Source: Medicago truncatula (lineage: Eukaryota; Streptophyta; Magnoliopsida; Fabales; Fabaceae). From it: a stretch of 64,000 nt of DNA. Every line of letters begins with the position of its first letter. Position 1 is the stretch's first letter. Made by a program: the position numbers and the translations under genes. The notes below the pieces were generated by a model, which was not told the DNA's origin, ran no database searches, and saw only the letters and a program-made list of their open reading frames with translations. The stretch spans positions 2,056,001 to 2,120,000 of the forward strand of contig NC_053046.1 in assembly GCF_003473485.1 (NCBI RefSeq), given 5' to 3'. Below, piece by piece: positions 22,591 through 36,629 of this stretch.

Positions 22591-23930
22591 AATTTCTTAA
22601 CAAAGAAACAGCATCTATGGATGTTAGTTTTGGGCAATTTGATTCTGAAGGGTTGAAAATTGAAGACTATTTCTCTTGCACATAAATATTCCAATGTATG
22701 CAAGCATATCATGAGACTCTAAAGGGAAAGCCTTCAAACGCTTTAGAGCGAGTCTAGTGACAAGACTTGTGCATCTAACTTTACATTTGTTCGCTCCTAA
22801 CTCTCAAATCCTGCACACTGACGTTTAATAGATTCTCAAACTGATCAACAAGAATCCACCCTGACAATTAACGGGAAAGAGTAAGGTGCCGGTGTGTCCA
22901 TCAGACTTTCGATTTGCGTTATTAGTTCATCACTTAAATTTGACTATTGAATAAATCTAAGTGAATGTACATTATTTCTTGGAATCAAGTTAAGGCATGT
23001 TGTGTTCTTGGAACTGAAGCTCACACAAGTTGTGTTGGACCAGAATATCTGTGACATGCTCAATCATACTCATACCACCAGTATGGCAGCAGAAAATCCA
23101 GAAGATGTATGAGTCAAAGTTTGTATATGCATGCTGGTTAGGCTCTGATGGCCATTGTTATGCAATCTAACTCTATATGGCATACAGTTTCTCGAAAATT
23201 ATGAAATATCAATTAGAACTGTTGGAGAAGGGAATTGAAATTGAGAACAAGAATGGGGAGAAATGGAACTATGATAAATAAAAATTGCTGCTTTCACCCA
23301 ATTCACCAGCAGAAGGAAAAAAAATGTTGCTTTCTTTGCCAAATCTCACGACAGTGCTGCAATTAATATATTTTTTTTTATAACACTATGGATAGAGGAA
23401 CGATGGATAGAAGCCATGAATAGAGGAACGATGGTGTTTGACGAGATGTGATGGAGTTGCTGTTAATGTTTTTATTTTATTTAAAAAAGACAAAAACAAT
23501 GTGTTATTTTGCAACAGGTACAACCGATTACTAGTTGAAGGGAAAGAGAAATGGGATGAGGTGGCAAAATATGATTGGACTGTCACAAGAGTGTGTTCCT
23601 AGCATTTCTCTTTTCTTATTTATACTAATTTTCGACAACTAAACTTATTTAAGGTAACTCAATATTTTATTATTTAGAGTAGCTAAATATAAATTGATAC
23701 TAACTAATTCAATAATTTTTTTTTTCTTGGGTAGCAAGGGCTACTCCATATCATTGAAGGGAACCGCCCCTGTGTGTAAGAATATCACATAATGCTTCAC
23801 TGTCAATGGACGAAAGCATTCTGCAGAAATAAATGATTAAAATATGCATATTATATAAGTCATGTAAATTAAATGAGAGGCTGGAGACTAACTCTAGAAG
23901 CGTATGGATTCTGTCAGAATAGAAGCAAGA
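22591..23930. other. Intergenic, unassigned
   Basis: No ORF with family likeness is present. Composition is less AT-rich than the neighbouring spacers, so it may be part of an unclassified element; I cannot name it. Confidence 0.4.
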
Positions 23931-23934
23931 CATA

Positions 23935-24205
23935 ATATATTAATATAGTTTTAGCAAAAGTGATGATGTTGTCTTAGATGTATGAGAAGATCAGACTCAA
24001 TAAAATTAGAAATGACAAGATTCGTAGATTTTGTATTAAAGAGAGTAGATCATATGCAAAGTATTTAAATCACTAGAGATGCATGAAGACCTAGAAAAAT
24101 TATAAAAGAAACTACTAAAAAAGATCTAGAGATTAATGAGTTGGATAAAATTATAGTTTACGATAGAAAATTATGGCGTCGTGTGATCCATGTTGCCTAA
24201 GAACT
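23935..24205 (+). mobile_element. Degenerate RTE-type LINE 3' fragment
   Basis: Reading on the plus strand with several frame breaks gives words seen in the large LINE: ATGAGAAGATCAGACTCAAT, GAAATGACAAGATTCG, AAAGATCTAGAGATTAATGA and ATTATGGCGTCGTGTGATCC. It corresponds to the last few hundred bases of the element at 33424-36584. Heavily decayed. Confidence 0.7.
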
Positions 24206-24818
24206 TACGTGGCCATTACTTTTCTTACAAAAGTTCATCCATTTGCAATTTAACTTGTTTTATCATTAATTTTATAAATACGAATGTTCTTAAACTTTGC
24301 TGAAATCAATTAAAATGGGTGAAAAATGGAGCTAGCTCCCAATAAATCTGAGTAGTAACACTCCTATTACCATTGTGATATCTTTCAATGTTATCCTAAC
24401 CTTCACGAAGAACTGCATGCATTAAAAAATTTGTTTTTCTCAAGTTCATAATGTATTGTACAATATAAGTAAAACATTATAAAATTGGTGCATCCTTGAG
24501 CAGACATTTCAAAAATACAATAGTGTCTTGTGAAAAACATTTACAGACTGATTAGGATCCCAGACAATCCAATGACAAACCACATATAAAACTATATAAA
24601 ATGTAATAACAAGAACCCAAAAAACAAAAAAACAAAAAAATATGGAAAACCATCAATTTCTCAAGCTGTAAAATCAATCAACTATTAATTGAAAATAATT
24701 CCAGAAGTCACTCGCAATCAAATCAAGTACAAAGTAAATAATATAAAGGGAAGCAAACATATATGTTGCCGTTGAGTCTCATGCTTAAGTGACGTAGCAC
24801 CACATCTACGTTCAGATA
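24206..24818. other. Downstream flank of the F-box gene
   Basis: AT-rich. It probably includes the 3' UTR of the minus-strand F-box gene. No other feature is seen. Confidence 0.4.
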
Positions 24819-26048
24819 TTAAAAACAAGATGATATCAAACTCTCAACACAAATTTCCGGGATCCTTTCAAAATTACCACACTTGAAAGTACAATTCCTA
24901 GAATTGTAGACAAATATCTTTGAATGCGGGCAAATCTTCACCAACACTTGATCATTCTCAAAAATATGTACCGCCTCGATGTGATATTTACTAGAATCTA
25001 TTGTGTACAGTTTAATCCAAGACCCTACATTTCCATACTCCTTCATAATCCAAACATCCTTCATAGCCCAAACATTATCACCGGAAGTTGCGCACAGGCA
25101 ATCCCTCAACACGTCCAAGGTCCACAATTTACACACATCTACCCCACCATAATTGGGAGGAAGAATCTTTTGATAAGACTCTTTCCCCAAATCATATGAA
25201 ACAATAAAGCTTGGATTTCTTAGTTGGATTTCATCAGAGCACAACCAATTAATTGCACTACTTACAAATTTTCCTGGTTGTAGATCAATAGGGCCAACAC
25301 CGTATGGAAAGTCTTGAATACTTTTCCAAATATTGGTATCCAATGTATGAACCTTCACTTCTATCTTGTGAATGTAATTACCATTACTATCTTGTATTTG
25401 ATATCGCAAACCAACAACCACCTTGTAAGTATCTCTAAAAGAATCATAGCCAAAACCAAACGTCATATTGTTGGAGTACACTTTTGAAGGCTTTTCAAAA
25501 AGTGGCAACTCCTTGATTGTTCTAATAGAAGGGTTACACAATATAACTAAGCCTGTATAATGGTTGGCAATACAAATGATGCCATTGCAAGAGCCAACGA
25601 AGTGATCTGAGCTGGCCATAGCATAATTTCCACCTGTTGAAAAATACTCAAACCTTGTGAGGTTCAGGTTGGTGGCTTTTATTCTTTCTTTCCTTTTTCT
25701 TTTTCTTTTTCTTTTTCTTATTCTTATGTTAAGGAAGTCTATCGGGTAAGAGGTGAAAGTGTACTTGTTTGAGTAGCTGGCGTGGCTTACAAAGTGAAGA
25801 CGGCGGGTGGTTGACATGCAAAAGTGTTGTTTCTTAGCGAACTTGAGATCGGAGGAGATTAGAGAATTCCACGACTTACAGACAGAACGGAATCGAAGGA
25901 GGAATATCACGGGTAGCCAACACAGGATTTCTGGAATGAGGTCGAATGGAAGGGTGGGCAGAAGCTGTACGTTCAGTGAAGGTGACTGTGATGTTAGGGT
26001 TAGGGTTTTCTCCGTTGTTACCATCTTTGACGACGAAATCATCATCAA
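24819..26048 (-). CDS. F-box protein (F-box associated, type 1)
   Basis: Substrate adaptor of SCF ubiquitin ligases by family; the target is unknown. It is a single exon of 409 residues. The F-box is at about residues 30-72 (LLPTLPFDLIPEILCWLPV, then LLRFRSVCKSWNSLI). The remainder is an FBA-type C-terminal region with SCNGIICIANH, LCNPSIRTIKELP, FGFGYDSFRDTYKVVV and INWLC, the usual landmarks of the large legume family of F-box/kelch-like proteins. A basic tract of alternating Arg and Lys (residues 109-124) comes from a TTTTTC-type repeat at 25690-25727 and is unusual. Several ATGs cluster at the start; the first (26048) follows a TATATATATATT stretch at about 26084-26098. Function beyond the family is unknown. 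Confidence 0.9.
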   Translation of the reverse strand: MMMISSSKMVTTEKTLTLTSQSPSLNVQLLPTLPFDLIPEILCWLPVIFLLRFRSVCKSWNSLISSDLKFAKKQHFCMSTTRRLHFVSHASYSNKYTFTSYPIDFLNIRIRKRKRKRKRKERIKATNLNLTRFEYFSTGGNYAMASSDHFVGSCNGIICIANHYTGLVILCNPSIRTIKELPLFEKPSKVYSNNMTFGFGYDSFRDTYKVVVGLRYQIQDSNGNYIHKIEVKVHTLDTNIWKSIQDFPYGVGPIDLQPGKFVSSAINWLCSDEIQLRNPSFIVSYDLGKESYQKILPPNYGGVDVCKLWTLDVLRDCLCATSGDNVWAMKDVWIMKEYGNVGSWIKLYTIDSSKYHIEAVHIFENDQVLVKICPHSKIFVYNSRNCTFKCGNFERIPEICVESLISSCF

Positions 26049-27490
26049 TCTGGATATGAGTACGGCTGTAGCGTAAAGAAGGAAATATATATATATAGGA
26101 GGAGAGACGTTTCAAAACAAGGGTTTTGGTTGATCCTATATGCAATTTCCACGACAATAAATCCAAGATTCTCTCAACAAATAAAAATGATTAATGTTTA
26201 ATGTTTTTAATTTATGCAGCAATTCAGAATGTTTTGTCAACCCACCATCCTTAAACTTATCAACTTTTTTGTAAAATTTTATTCAATAATATAAGTTCGA
26301 AAAATGAGTTTGTGACCAAAGTGAAGATGGAAAACTTTTGAGGGATTAAAATTTTGACAAACTCTAAAAAAAATAGAACTATTTCAAATAGCTTTTCATA
26401 AAAATCATTTTTGAAAGATGTCACTTTGACAAAATATATGATTTTTACCATTTGAAATCTCTAACAATGAATATTTAAGCTAGTGAATGCCAAAATCTTT
26501 TTTTTTTTTTTTAACTTATGTTAAATGAGTTTGAAATAACTTCTACTATTTTTGAATAAATTTCTAAAATATCCATTTTTAGAAATACAAATAAAAATCA
26601 ATTTTTTTAAATCTAAAACAAACAGACCCTAAATTCTTAAAAAATAGATTTTTTTTTTTTTTACATGAGAGAAAATAAGATGGAGGTATTTTCGATTAAA
26701 GATATCTTATAAAAATTAATATTTCAATCATACCCTTGTGTTTCTCAATTTTTAATGTCCTTCATAGAAATTATTTTATAAAAAATCACTTTAATATAGT
26801 TGTATCCTTTTAATGAGTTCACCCGACTCTCAGATTTATCAAGATAAAATGCTGCACTTATGGGGACTAAAGAAGGGGTTTATAAGAAGAAGAAAAGAAA
26901 AAAAAAACAGAGATTTCTGTTTGAAATAGTTTTTGTTTTCAGTTTTTGAAATATAAGTCTTCTTCTCACAATATTTATCTTTTTATGTTTTAGTTTTAGT
27001 CCTCAAAATTAAAAATTAAAATAGTTTCCAAAACTGTAATTTTAAAAATAATTTAACAAAAAAGTTTTTAATTTTCAAGTTTTTAAAAACTAAAAAAGAG
27101 TTTTTGGGAAGTGTTTCAAACATGCTCTTGCACTTTTTTCCAATACTCTTTAGTCCATATACCCAATTTTGGAATCTTATTTCTAGAACGCTTTTGTTTG
27201 TTTATGGATAACTGAACACTTTTTACTCCATAATGACAAAAGGACTTAAACCTATAAACTTATCCAGACTGCTCAACCCTCCTCACAATTAGTGACCATG
27301 ACTTTTGAGGACAAGTTAGGAAAATCTATACTTGCATCAAATCTCAGTCACAAATTAAACAAAATCTGATTAATTACGGTTTGAATATGCTTTCTTCCCA
27401 CCAGTCATTTATAGTTGCGCAATTTACAATAACATTATGTAAAAAAATTGGGAGGGGAAGGTGTCAAGCTTGGTTGCTTCTCATTCAGTT
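26049..27490. other. Intergenic between the F-box gene and CHLD
   Basis: The upstream region of the F-box gene and the downstream region of CHLD. It is AT-rich with poly-T runs near 26500 and 26650. No gene is visible. Confidence 0.45.
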
Positions 27491-29977
27491 TTATGAGCTC
27501 TTCAAAGCTGATAATGCTTCCCTTGTTGCCATCGAGACAACAGCATCCGAAGCATTTGGCAAATAATAATACTTCCCTGCAGTAAAAAATTTATGAACAT
27601 AATTTTCTTCTATATCAAAACTAAACACGTTTATTCAGTAAAATAGCACTGCACAAACCTTGAGCAACTCTAGCAATCTCCTTCGCGAAACCTGTCGAGA
27701 CAAACTTGTTTTCAGTGTCGATGACAAGGAGAGACATTCCTGATTTATATATCTTCCCAGCCACTTCAAGAATTTCATCCTTCATTAAAACGAGTCCGTA
27801 GTTAGTTCAGACTGACAGAATTGGAATTGAGCATGTAATATTAAAATCCTGTGAATTTATGCAGATTTAGGAAGACTATGAAATGAAAGTAATGCTTATT
27901 CAAAAAAAAAAAAAAAGGATAAAACATAACAATTTTTCCCCTTAAAAAAGGAGATTAAGAAGACAACAAAATGTGTAGCGTCGAATATGTTGACAAACCT
28001 CTCGAAGTGGTAAAAATAGATATTGGAACCTCAAAGGAATGATGTTGGTTGTACAGTAATTGTATTACTTGTCTTGAATTCAATATAAATGGCTTCTACC
28101 CATAAATAGCTACCCACCATACATGAAATGAAAGTTTATAGGTTTATATTTGTTTATTTGGTTACTAAGGAGATGGTTTATCTCATTTGGACGTCAAAAT
28201 GTGTCTGATTACAAAGCTTAGCCGTACCTTCAATTCTTGTGATGTAGGTTTAGGGGCATCAGTAGCGGCAGCAGCTTCAGGGTCAGTTGACCTTTTTAAA
28301 GATATGTTGGCTCGGCCATCAGTGATTGCAACAATCATTATACGTCCAACATCGCCACTTTTCTCTGCATTTAATCCAACCCTAACAGCCTAGACATTTT
28401 CAGAAAAATAAGTTTAAGATTCAGCAAAAGAAATATTGAGGGACAAAGTCAACTTCTGATTCATAAAAGACCAAACTGATTTTAACATTTCTTAATCAGA
28501 AAAGACAATATAAGCAAAGATCTAAACTGACATTGTCCATCTCTCTACTGCTTTGAGTTTACTGCCATTGTCATTTGCAAATAAGTGGTAATGTCAATTC
28601 CTTAAACATGTCAATAGTTGGAAATCATCATTAAAAATATTAAAAACAGGTTCAGAATAACGTTGCTTTCTACATTTGACCTCAGTAGAACTTGTGTTTG
28701 TTTAAATTTTAAATACTATATTACTATACTAAACATGGGATGCTAAAGATCTGCATACCGTGGTAAGACCATGGGCAAGGGGTGACCCTCCACCACACGG
28801 AAGCCTTTCAAGACGTTTCCTAGCCATTGCAATCGATCTAGAAGGTGGCAGAAGAACTTCAGCTGAATCTCCACGGAAAGGAATTATTGATACCTATTTA
28901 ACCAGAATAGTAATTATTATTAATAATATCATGAATCTTCTTTTATGTTTAGTCCAACAAATATCACGACTTAAACTCTGATGTGTTAAGGTTAGGTGTA
29001 TATAATGAATCATATAAACAAATCGAACTTATTGTCATTGTTCTTTTCTAATACAGTGATTCTGGTTCATGGATTAGCAAATATACAAATATACATATCT
29101 GTAACCTCTGAAAATAACAGGTACCAACTTATGCACACCCAAGGAAATAAAGAATAGTTATAATTTATAAACTGCTTGAGTTCTCAGGTGACAAAGTAAC
29201 TGTTCTCCTTAGGTGGGTATATATGCCGTATTTGAATGATGAAAAATTTATTTTTTCAAGTTCTGTCTGATAATTCTTATACAAAACCCAAATAGTGGAT
29301 GGGCACATGTAATCTCTGACATAATATATAGCCTCATTTTTGTTAACAGTAAATTATAAAGAAACAAACAATGAATGTTAAAAATTACGAACCTGATCCC
29401 TGCTTGTATAACTTTCTGCCAGAAGCTTAAGTGCTGCACCTTTTGCATTCTGCATCCTGTTCAATGCCATGCTTCCACTGGCATCAACCACAAATATCAC
29501 CTACAATAATTAAGGTTATTTTTTAAAAGATAGTATAAAAGCTTGCTGACAAACAATTCAATATTTCTGCAGTAAGTATTGTCAGAGCAAACTGGAGATT
29601 TATATTATATTCCATACAAGCCAAGTAAAATAAAGGTCTTTGATGCAAAATTAATTAGTCAGGAACAATATGGATGTAAAAACAGAATGGATTAATTACT
29701 AATAATAAATTGTATAGACAGTAAGACACTAAGAGTCTAAAAAAAATTGCATAATGTCAACATCAACGATATTTAGAGTTTGATGTAACAATTGTTAACT
29801 TCATATACATTAACAGCTATGCATCCTTAAAAGTTTAGAAAATTATAGTGATCAAGACTGATGAGGGTAGAGATTTTAAGAGAAGGATTAAAGGACACTA
29901 AGGAAAGTTGAGAATATTTTAGAATAGATAGGATGAAGATCGGGGAAGATTAGAGGTTATATAGTAAAATAATTCTA

Positions 29978-30026
<49 letters not shown>

Positions 30027-33000
30027 TATTATTATTATAATTAATTACTGTAAATGCAAATTCTGAAGTGAGATAACATATGTACCAATGCTCCTGCTTT
30101 ACGTGCCATTCTCTTTGCCCTCATGTCAGTTTTTTCAACAAATACTTTTCTACGGTTTTCAGTGTCTTTTTCCCTTCGCAACTTTTGATAAGGTGCAGCA
30201 GCTCTAAGGGTTGCATCAACTGCTAATCTCTTTACAGGACCCTGCAAACAGTAGCTTCATTTAGCGGGGGAAAAACATTCAACGAGAACTTGTAACGAAA
30301 GTGAAATAGTTTTGATCATCAAAGATAATTACTTAACGGGCATTGTAAACATGCTTCGATTAGAATGCCGTGACATATATACAAGTTGATATGAATCGAT
30401 CAAAACATTTGATTTTATACCCGATTGGCGCTCACCGAACTTCCAAGAAAAAATTATAAACTGCAAACCAGCTAAATATATTTGATGTTTTATCTTTCAG
30501 TTGTAGCCGTATAACAAACGAATGGGGTGAGGAGTACCTTTGGAAGCATTGGCTTGATATATCGGCCTCTGTCCTCCGAAAATATAACATTTTTTGCCCT
30601 TCCAGCCTTCCCACGGCGCCTCTGTGCTTGTTGGGCAAAGAAGAGAAGTTTTTCATCCACCAAGCCCCCTTCAGCATCAAAGATAAATTCTTCAGGTAAT
30701 TGTTCTTGCTGTTCTTCCTTCTCTTCATCCTTGTCATCCTGTTCAGAAAGAGAATATACAAATTATATAGGTACGGTGAGGTGGATGTTTAAACTTCAGA
30801 ACTGTTGCCGAACAATCCTATTCATTTTTCAGTAACAAGTTACACAAATAAGTCCATATATAAACATTCATTTCAAAAGATAGGAAACCCACTGTACTTG
30901 ACATGGTTAATACTCTGCTGTGAATGAGCAAAATTTTATTACTTTCATAAAGAAACTGTCCTCAAATTTTGATTTAACATTTTGAAAGATTATACAACTT
31001 AACCTCCTCCTCTTCTTCTTCCTCTTTGTCTTCTTCTTCATTCTGTTCTTCATTGGATTCTTGGTTTTGTGGAGGCGGTGGAGGCGGAGGTGGCTGATTT
31101 TGTTGCTCAGGTGGATTATCAGTAACAATTGACCGGGGGAGAATGACCAATTCTACCTGAATTACAAAATATACGACAAACAATTTATCAGATGGACTCT
31201 TTAATTTTGAAAAGTAGCAACGACAACTACGTGATGAGTATTATTGGGCTGAGATCAAGTTTGATTACACCATTCACAGTGGTTCTTGTACTTAATCAAA
31301 ATTCTTGAGCATAAATACATATAAAGGGCCTGACCGAGATCAAGTTTGATTATACTATTCACAGCGAGTCTCTCTCTCTCTCTTTCACGCACGCACACAA
31401 ACTCACTCGCGCGTAGAGAGATACATAGAGGTAGAGCTAAAACCAGGATAAAACCCTATACTTCAGCATCTCAGTCTCCTTCTAGAACAAAGAAAAAACC
31501 TTTAAATTAAGTCAAAGAATATTGAATTTCTATTCTTCATTATAATATAGACAATTAAGGATCAAATTGTTGTCCAATTAATCAAAGATGCTGTGATTTG
31601 TAGAGATAATAATTTTAGAGTGGAAAATTATTTCAGCTCGAATAAATTTCTTTTAAAACTTTATATTCTTTTCACTTCACAGAAACAGAATATCACAAAG
31701 CTCGAAAACAGAAGGCCGAGGAAATAAAATTATATTTAAACAAAGTATCAATAATTTTGCAAATGTTTCAATATAACAGCAAAATCAAATTATGAATCTT
31801 TTGGATGTATAACTCAAGGATATTATTTTTTCACCCTTCCTTTTTAACAGGCTGTCAGGACTAAAAACAATTAGTGGCAAGTATTTAGCTACATCACATT
31901 TATTTGAAACAAATTAAAGTAACTAGACAAATTTATATTTTAAATGTGTGGGACACGAGCTAATTATTGACCACTAAGTGTTCATGGATGATAGGAAAGG
32001 CATGGAAAAACCTCCATACTTCAAACTATTGACGCATAGTGGTTATGTTCCTAGGAGGAGACTATAAGAACCGTAGAGGCAGCATTTAAATTTCAAAGAA
32101 AGCTTACGGCTTTTTTAAGGTCATCCGCGTAAACCTTTTCACGTCCCTCCAGAGCAGCTAAGCACTTAGCAACACGAGCAGCATACAGCTCAGCTCTGTG
32201 TCCCTGCAGTTCATAACAAGTACTTAAAATTATCAGACCATGCGGCAAAGGATATCAGCTCTGACGAGTGATGAACTTTTTCTGTTAAATGGAGTATTTA
32301 TAGATTGAAAATTTTCATGTCACTTATGTTTCAAACTTTTGTTTAAACTCTTCCATGGTATCACCAAGTCAAATTTTAAAGTATACATTGCACTGAAATC
32401 TCTATTCTCTATTATACTGCATAGTTATTCCTCTTTCTCACTATACACTGTAACAAATATGATGACATCAAATATACTCACAAGTAATGCTAAAGCACGT
32501 AACAGTTTTAGAGAAAGAAGAGCCTTGTGTTAGACCACGCGTAATTAATAAATATCATAGGAGAACCAGGCAGGTTAGGGTGGTCTCTTAGTTAGGTAGT
32601 TATGCAGTTACATTGTGTGTTAGCAGTTGTGTGTTTCAAGAATTGTAATAAATAGGGAGGGGAGTATAATTTACTCTTTATTTTAACATAAGAGGGGAGG
32701 GGAGTGTAATTCAAGTTTCTCTTAGGGAAGGGGAGTATAATTTACTCTTTAAATAATAATTAATGGCTAAGATTAATTACTAATAATCCCTAAGGTATTG
32801 TTTTTCTACTCCTTCCAAAACTCTTGAGCATTGCATCTATGAGTTTCAATCCTTTGAAACTCCAGTACGTTTCGTGGCTTCGACAACCAAAAGTCGTCCT
32901 CTCTCTGCCAATGCTTTTGATTTTCAATATTCCCATTTCAATTTTCAATATCATTTTATTTTTTCCAAGGATATCACTTCATTCTTTTTAGGTTTTGCAT

Positions 33001-36000
33001 TGATCCGTTCATGTTAGAATTTCTGGATTTTTTCCAACGATATCAATTCTTTTTTTTTTTTTAATTATTGTGTTTTGAGTATTGACAGATGTAGAACCGC
33101 CACTGCCTGTGATGATTGTGAAATTCAAAACCTGTGGATTGCAGATTTCAAGGTTACGAATTATATAGAACCAAAAATTGAGAGATGACCACTATGATTG
33201 GCAACGTAGCAATTTGATTTCAAATCATAGATGGAGTTCCGCTTGGGAACGGCCACAACAGGTTCAATTTTTTTGGGAATTAAACAAACAAAAAAATTGA
33301 GAATGTGTTTAAGAGGAAGGAAGCCTAAGGTGGTTCGCGTGAGGAGCAAATAAAATAAACTTTAAACCGAGGCAAGGATTTGGAGTAGTCTAGAGACTCA
33401 GTCTTGGAGTCAATATATATATTTATAACAACAATCAAGCCTTATCCCACTAAGTGGGGTTGGCTACATGAATCAAATGACGCCATAGTATTCTATCATA
33501 CACCAAATTTGGATCCAACTCATTGACCTCTAAATCCTTTTCTAATGGTTTCTCTAATAGTTATCCTAGGTCTTCCTCTACCTCTTTTAACTTGACTCTC
33601 CTCCATTTGATCTACTCTTCTTACCACGGCATCTACGGGTCTTCTCTCTACATGCCCAAACCATCTAAGCCTATTGTCTACCAACTTTTCTACTGTAGGT
33701 GTTACCCCCACTCTCTCTCTAATGTTGTCATTCCTAATCCTATCTTGTCTAGTCTTACAACTCATCCAACGCAACATCCTCATCTCTGCTACACTTACTT
33801 AATTCTCATGTTGACTCTTAACCGCCCAACACTCCGTACCATACAACAACGCCGGTCGGACTGCTGTCCGATAGAACTTTCCTTTCAACTTAAGTGGTAC
33901 TTTCTTATTGCACAAAACACCTGAGGCTCTTCTTCATTTCAACCACCCAACTTGAATACGATGGCTTACATCTGCTTCTATTTCTCTGTCATTTTGTACG
34001 AAGGACCCAAGATATTTAAACCGTGTAACTTGGGGTATGATATGATCTCCAACTTTCACCTCCAAGGTAGAACTGCTTCTCCTTCCGCTGAAGTTACATT
34101 CCATGTACTCTGTCTTGCTTCTACTCAAGCGGAATCCATACGCTTCTAAGGCTTGCCTCCAGCTCTCTAGCCTCCCGTTCACTTCCTCCCTTGACTCACC
34201 CACCAAGACTACATCATCTGCAAAAAGCATACATCTCGGTGCTAACTCTTGGATGTGTTCCGTCAATACATCCAAAACTAAAGTAAAAAGATAAGGACTT
34301 AGGGTTGACCCTTGGTGCAATCCTATTGTTGTGGGAAAATCTTCGGTAGTCTCATCATGCGTCCTCACACTAGTCGAAGCTCCCTCATACATATCCTTGA
34401 TAGCCATGATATAGGCAATCCTAACCCCTTATTTCTCTAGGGCTTGCCACAAAATCTCTCTCGGTACTCTATCATACGCCTTTTCCAAATCAATGAAAAT
34501 TAAGTGCAAGTCTTTTTTATCCGTCCGATATCGCTCCATCCCGCGTCGAAGTAAGTAGATTGCTTCCATAGTCGACCTCCCAGGCATAAAACCAAATTGG
34601 TTATCCGTAACTCGAGTCTCCTTTCTTAGTCTTCTTTCGATCACCCTTTCCCATAACTTCATGGTATGACTCGTTAGCTTAATTCCCCTATAATTCGCGC
34701 AATTTTGTATGTCCCCCTTGTTCTTATAGATTGGAATTAAAGTGCTTCTTCTCCACTCGTCCGACATTTTCTTCGTCCTCATAATGTCGTTAAAAGGGTC
34801 TGTGAGCCACACAATCCCTCTATCGCCAAGACTCTTCCACACTTGGATAGGTATGTTGTCCGGCCCAACTGCCTTGCCACTACTCATCCTTTTCAACGCT
34901 TCTCTAACCTCGTGCTCTTGAATCCGACGATAATAATTATAGATTCGGTCCTCCTCTCCGATGTCTAACTTGTTAGTCTGGTAAGATCTCATATCCTTCA
35001 TTAAATAGGTTGTGAAAATACTTCTTCCATCTACCCTTAATATCTCTTTCCTGAACCAAAATTTTACCCTCTTCATCCTTAATACACTTTACTTGGTCCA
35101 AATCTCTTGTCTTTCTTTCTCGTCCCTTAGCAAGCTTATATATAGATTTCTCTCCCTCCTTGGTACCTAAAGATTGGTATAATCCTTCAAAAGCTTGAGT
35201 TCTCGCTTCGCTCACCGCCTTCTTAGCCTCTTTCCTAGCTATCTTATATTTATCTCAAGTTTCGACATTTTTACACCTAGACCAATCTTTAAAACAATCT
35301 CTTTTGATCCGAACTTTACTCTGAACACTGTCATTCCACCACCAAGATTCTTTACCACTAGGTCCAAAACCTCGAGATTTTCCCAACGTCTCTTTTGCTA
35401 CCTTTTTAATCTCATGTGCCATCCTCTCCCACATATCATTTGCACTTCCACGTGGTAGCCTGAAGTCTCCCTCTAATATCTTGTGTTGGAATATCCTTAG
35501 TTTTTCACCCTTTAAATGTCGCCACTTGATTCGCGGAGCCCCATTTTGACTTCTTCTCTTAGCCCTCCTCTTTACCCTTTCATCCATCACCATCACTCTA
35601 TGTTGGGTAGTTAAGCTCACTCCAGGTATGACTTTACAGTCCAAACAAATCTTCCTGTCGGATTTCCTAATAAGAAAGAAATCTACATGAGAACATGAGA
35701 CCCCACTCTTGAAAGTGATAAGATGCTCCTCTCTTTTCCATCCTGAAACAAGTATTAGCTATAGTAAGATCAAAAGCCGATGAAACATCTAAGATGGATT
35801 TACCCTCCGCATTAATCTCCCCGAGACCATACCCCCCATGCAAACCCTCGAAACCTCTCGAAACACTCCCTACATGCCCATTTAAATCCCCTCCTAGAAA
35901 AATCTTTCTCCTAACGGGATATCCTGAATTAAGCCTTCTAGCTCCTCCCAAAACTTCACTTTAAGGTGTGCTTCTAACCCTACCTGAGGTGCATAAGCGC

Positions 36001-36584
36001 TAATTACATTAAAGGTGTCTTGTTCCACTACAATCTTTAGGGCTATAATCCGATCTCCTATCCTTTTAACATCTACAATATCTTTCTTCCACTCCTTATC
36101 CACAAAGATGCCTACCCCATTTCTCGATCTAACTTCACCAGTATACCAAAGCTTAAATCCTGAACTATCTAATTCTTTCGCCTTTTTCCCCACCCGCTTA
36201 GTTTCTTGTAGGCACATGAAATTGATCTTCCTCCTAGTCATTGTGTCTACTACTTCCATAGATAGATTTTCCTGTAAGTGTACCTATATTTCAAGTTCCA
36301 AAACGAATCCTATTCTCATGAACTAGCTTCTTTACCCGCACCCGTTCACGAAGATGCGGGAACCCTTGCTTAATTTTCACTACATCCAGGTGGTGATGCA
36401 GCGGCTCTTGCTCATTTGACACTGTACTCGAGCCATACAACGCGTTGCTTCCGGGCAACGACCTAGCATTCACGCTATTTTGCATTTGGTCCATGTCATA
36501 GAGATTCGACAAAGTTTTACTTTGGCTGTCGAGGCCTAACACAACCCTCTCCTTTTATCCGGGCTTGGGACCGGCCTTGGCAGG

Positions 36585-36629
<45 letters not shown>

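Noticed and set aside
30974-31183. Separate small acidic, Pro-rich protein
   Set aside because: It is CHLD exon 8 read through into its introns.
32527-32935. Solo LTR
   Set aside because: The composition is suggestive, but no matched end, primer site or target duplication was found, so it is listed only as unclassified.
33520-36542. Series of minus-strand frames as separate genes
   Set aside because: Together they are one LINE broken by stops and shifts, not independent genes.
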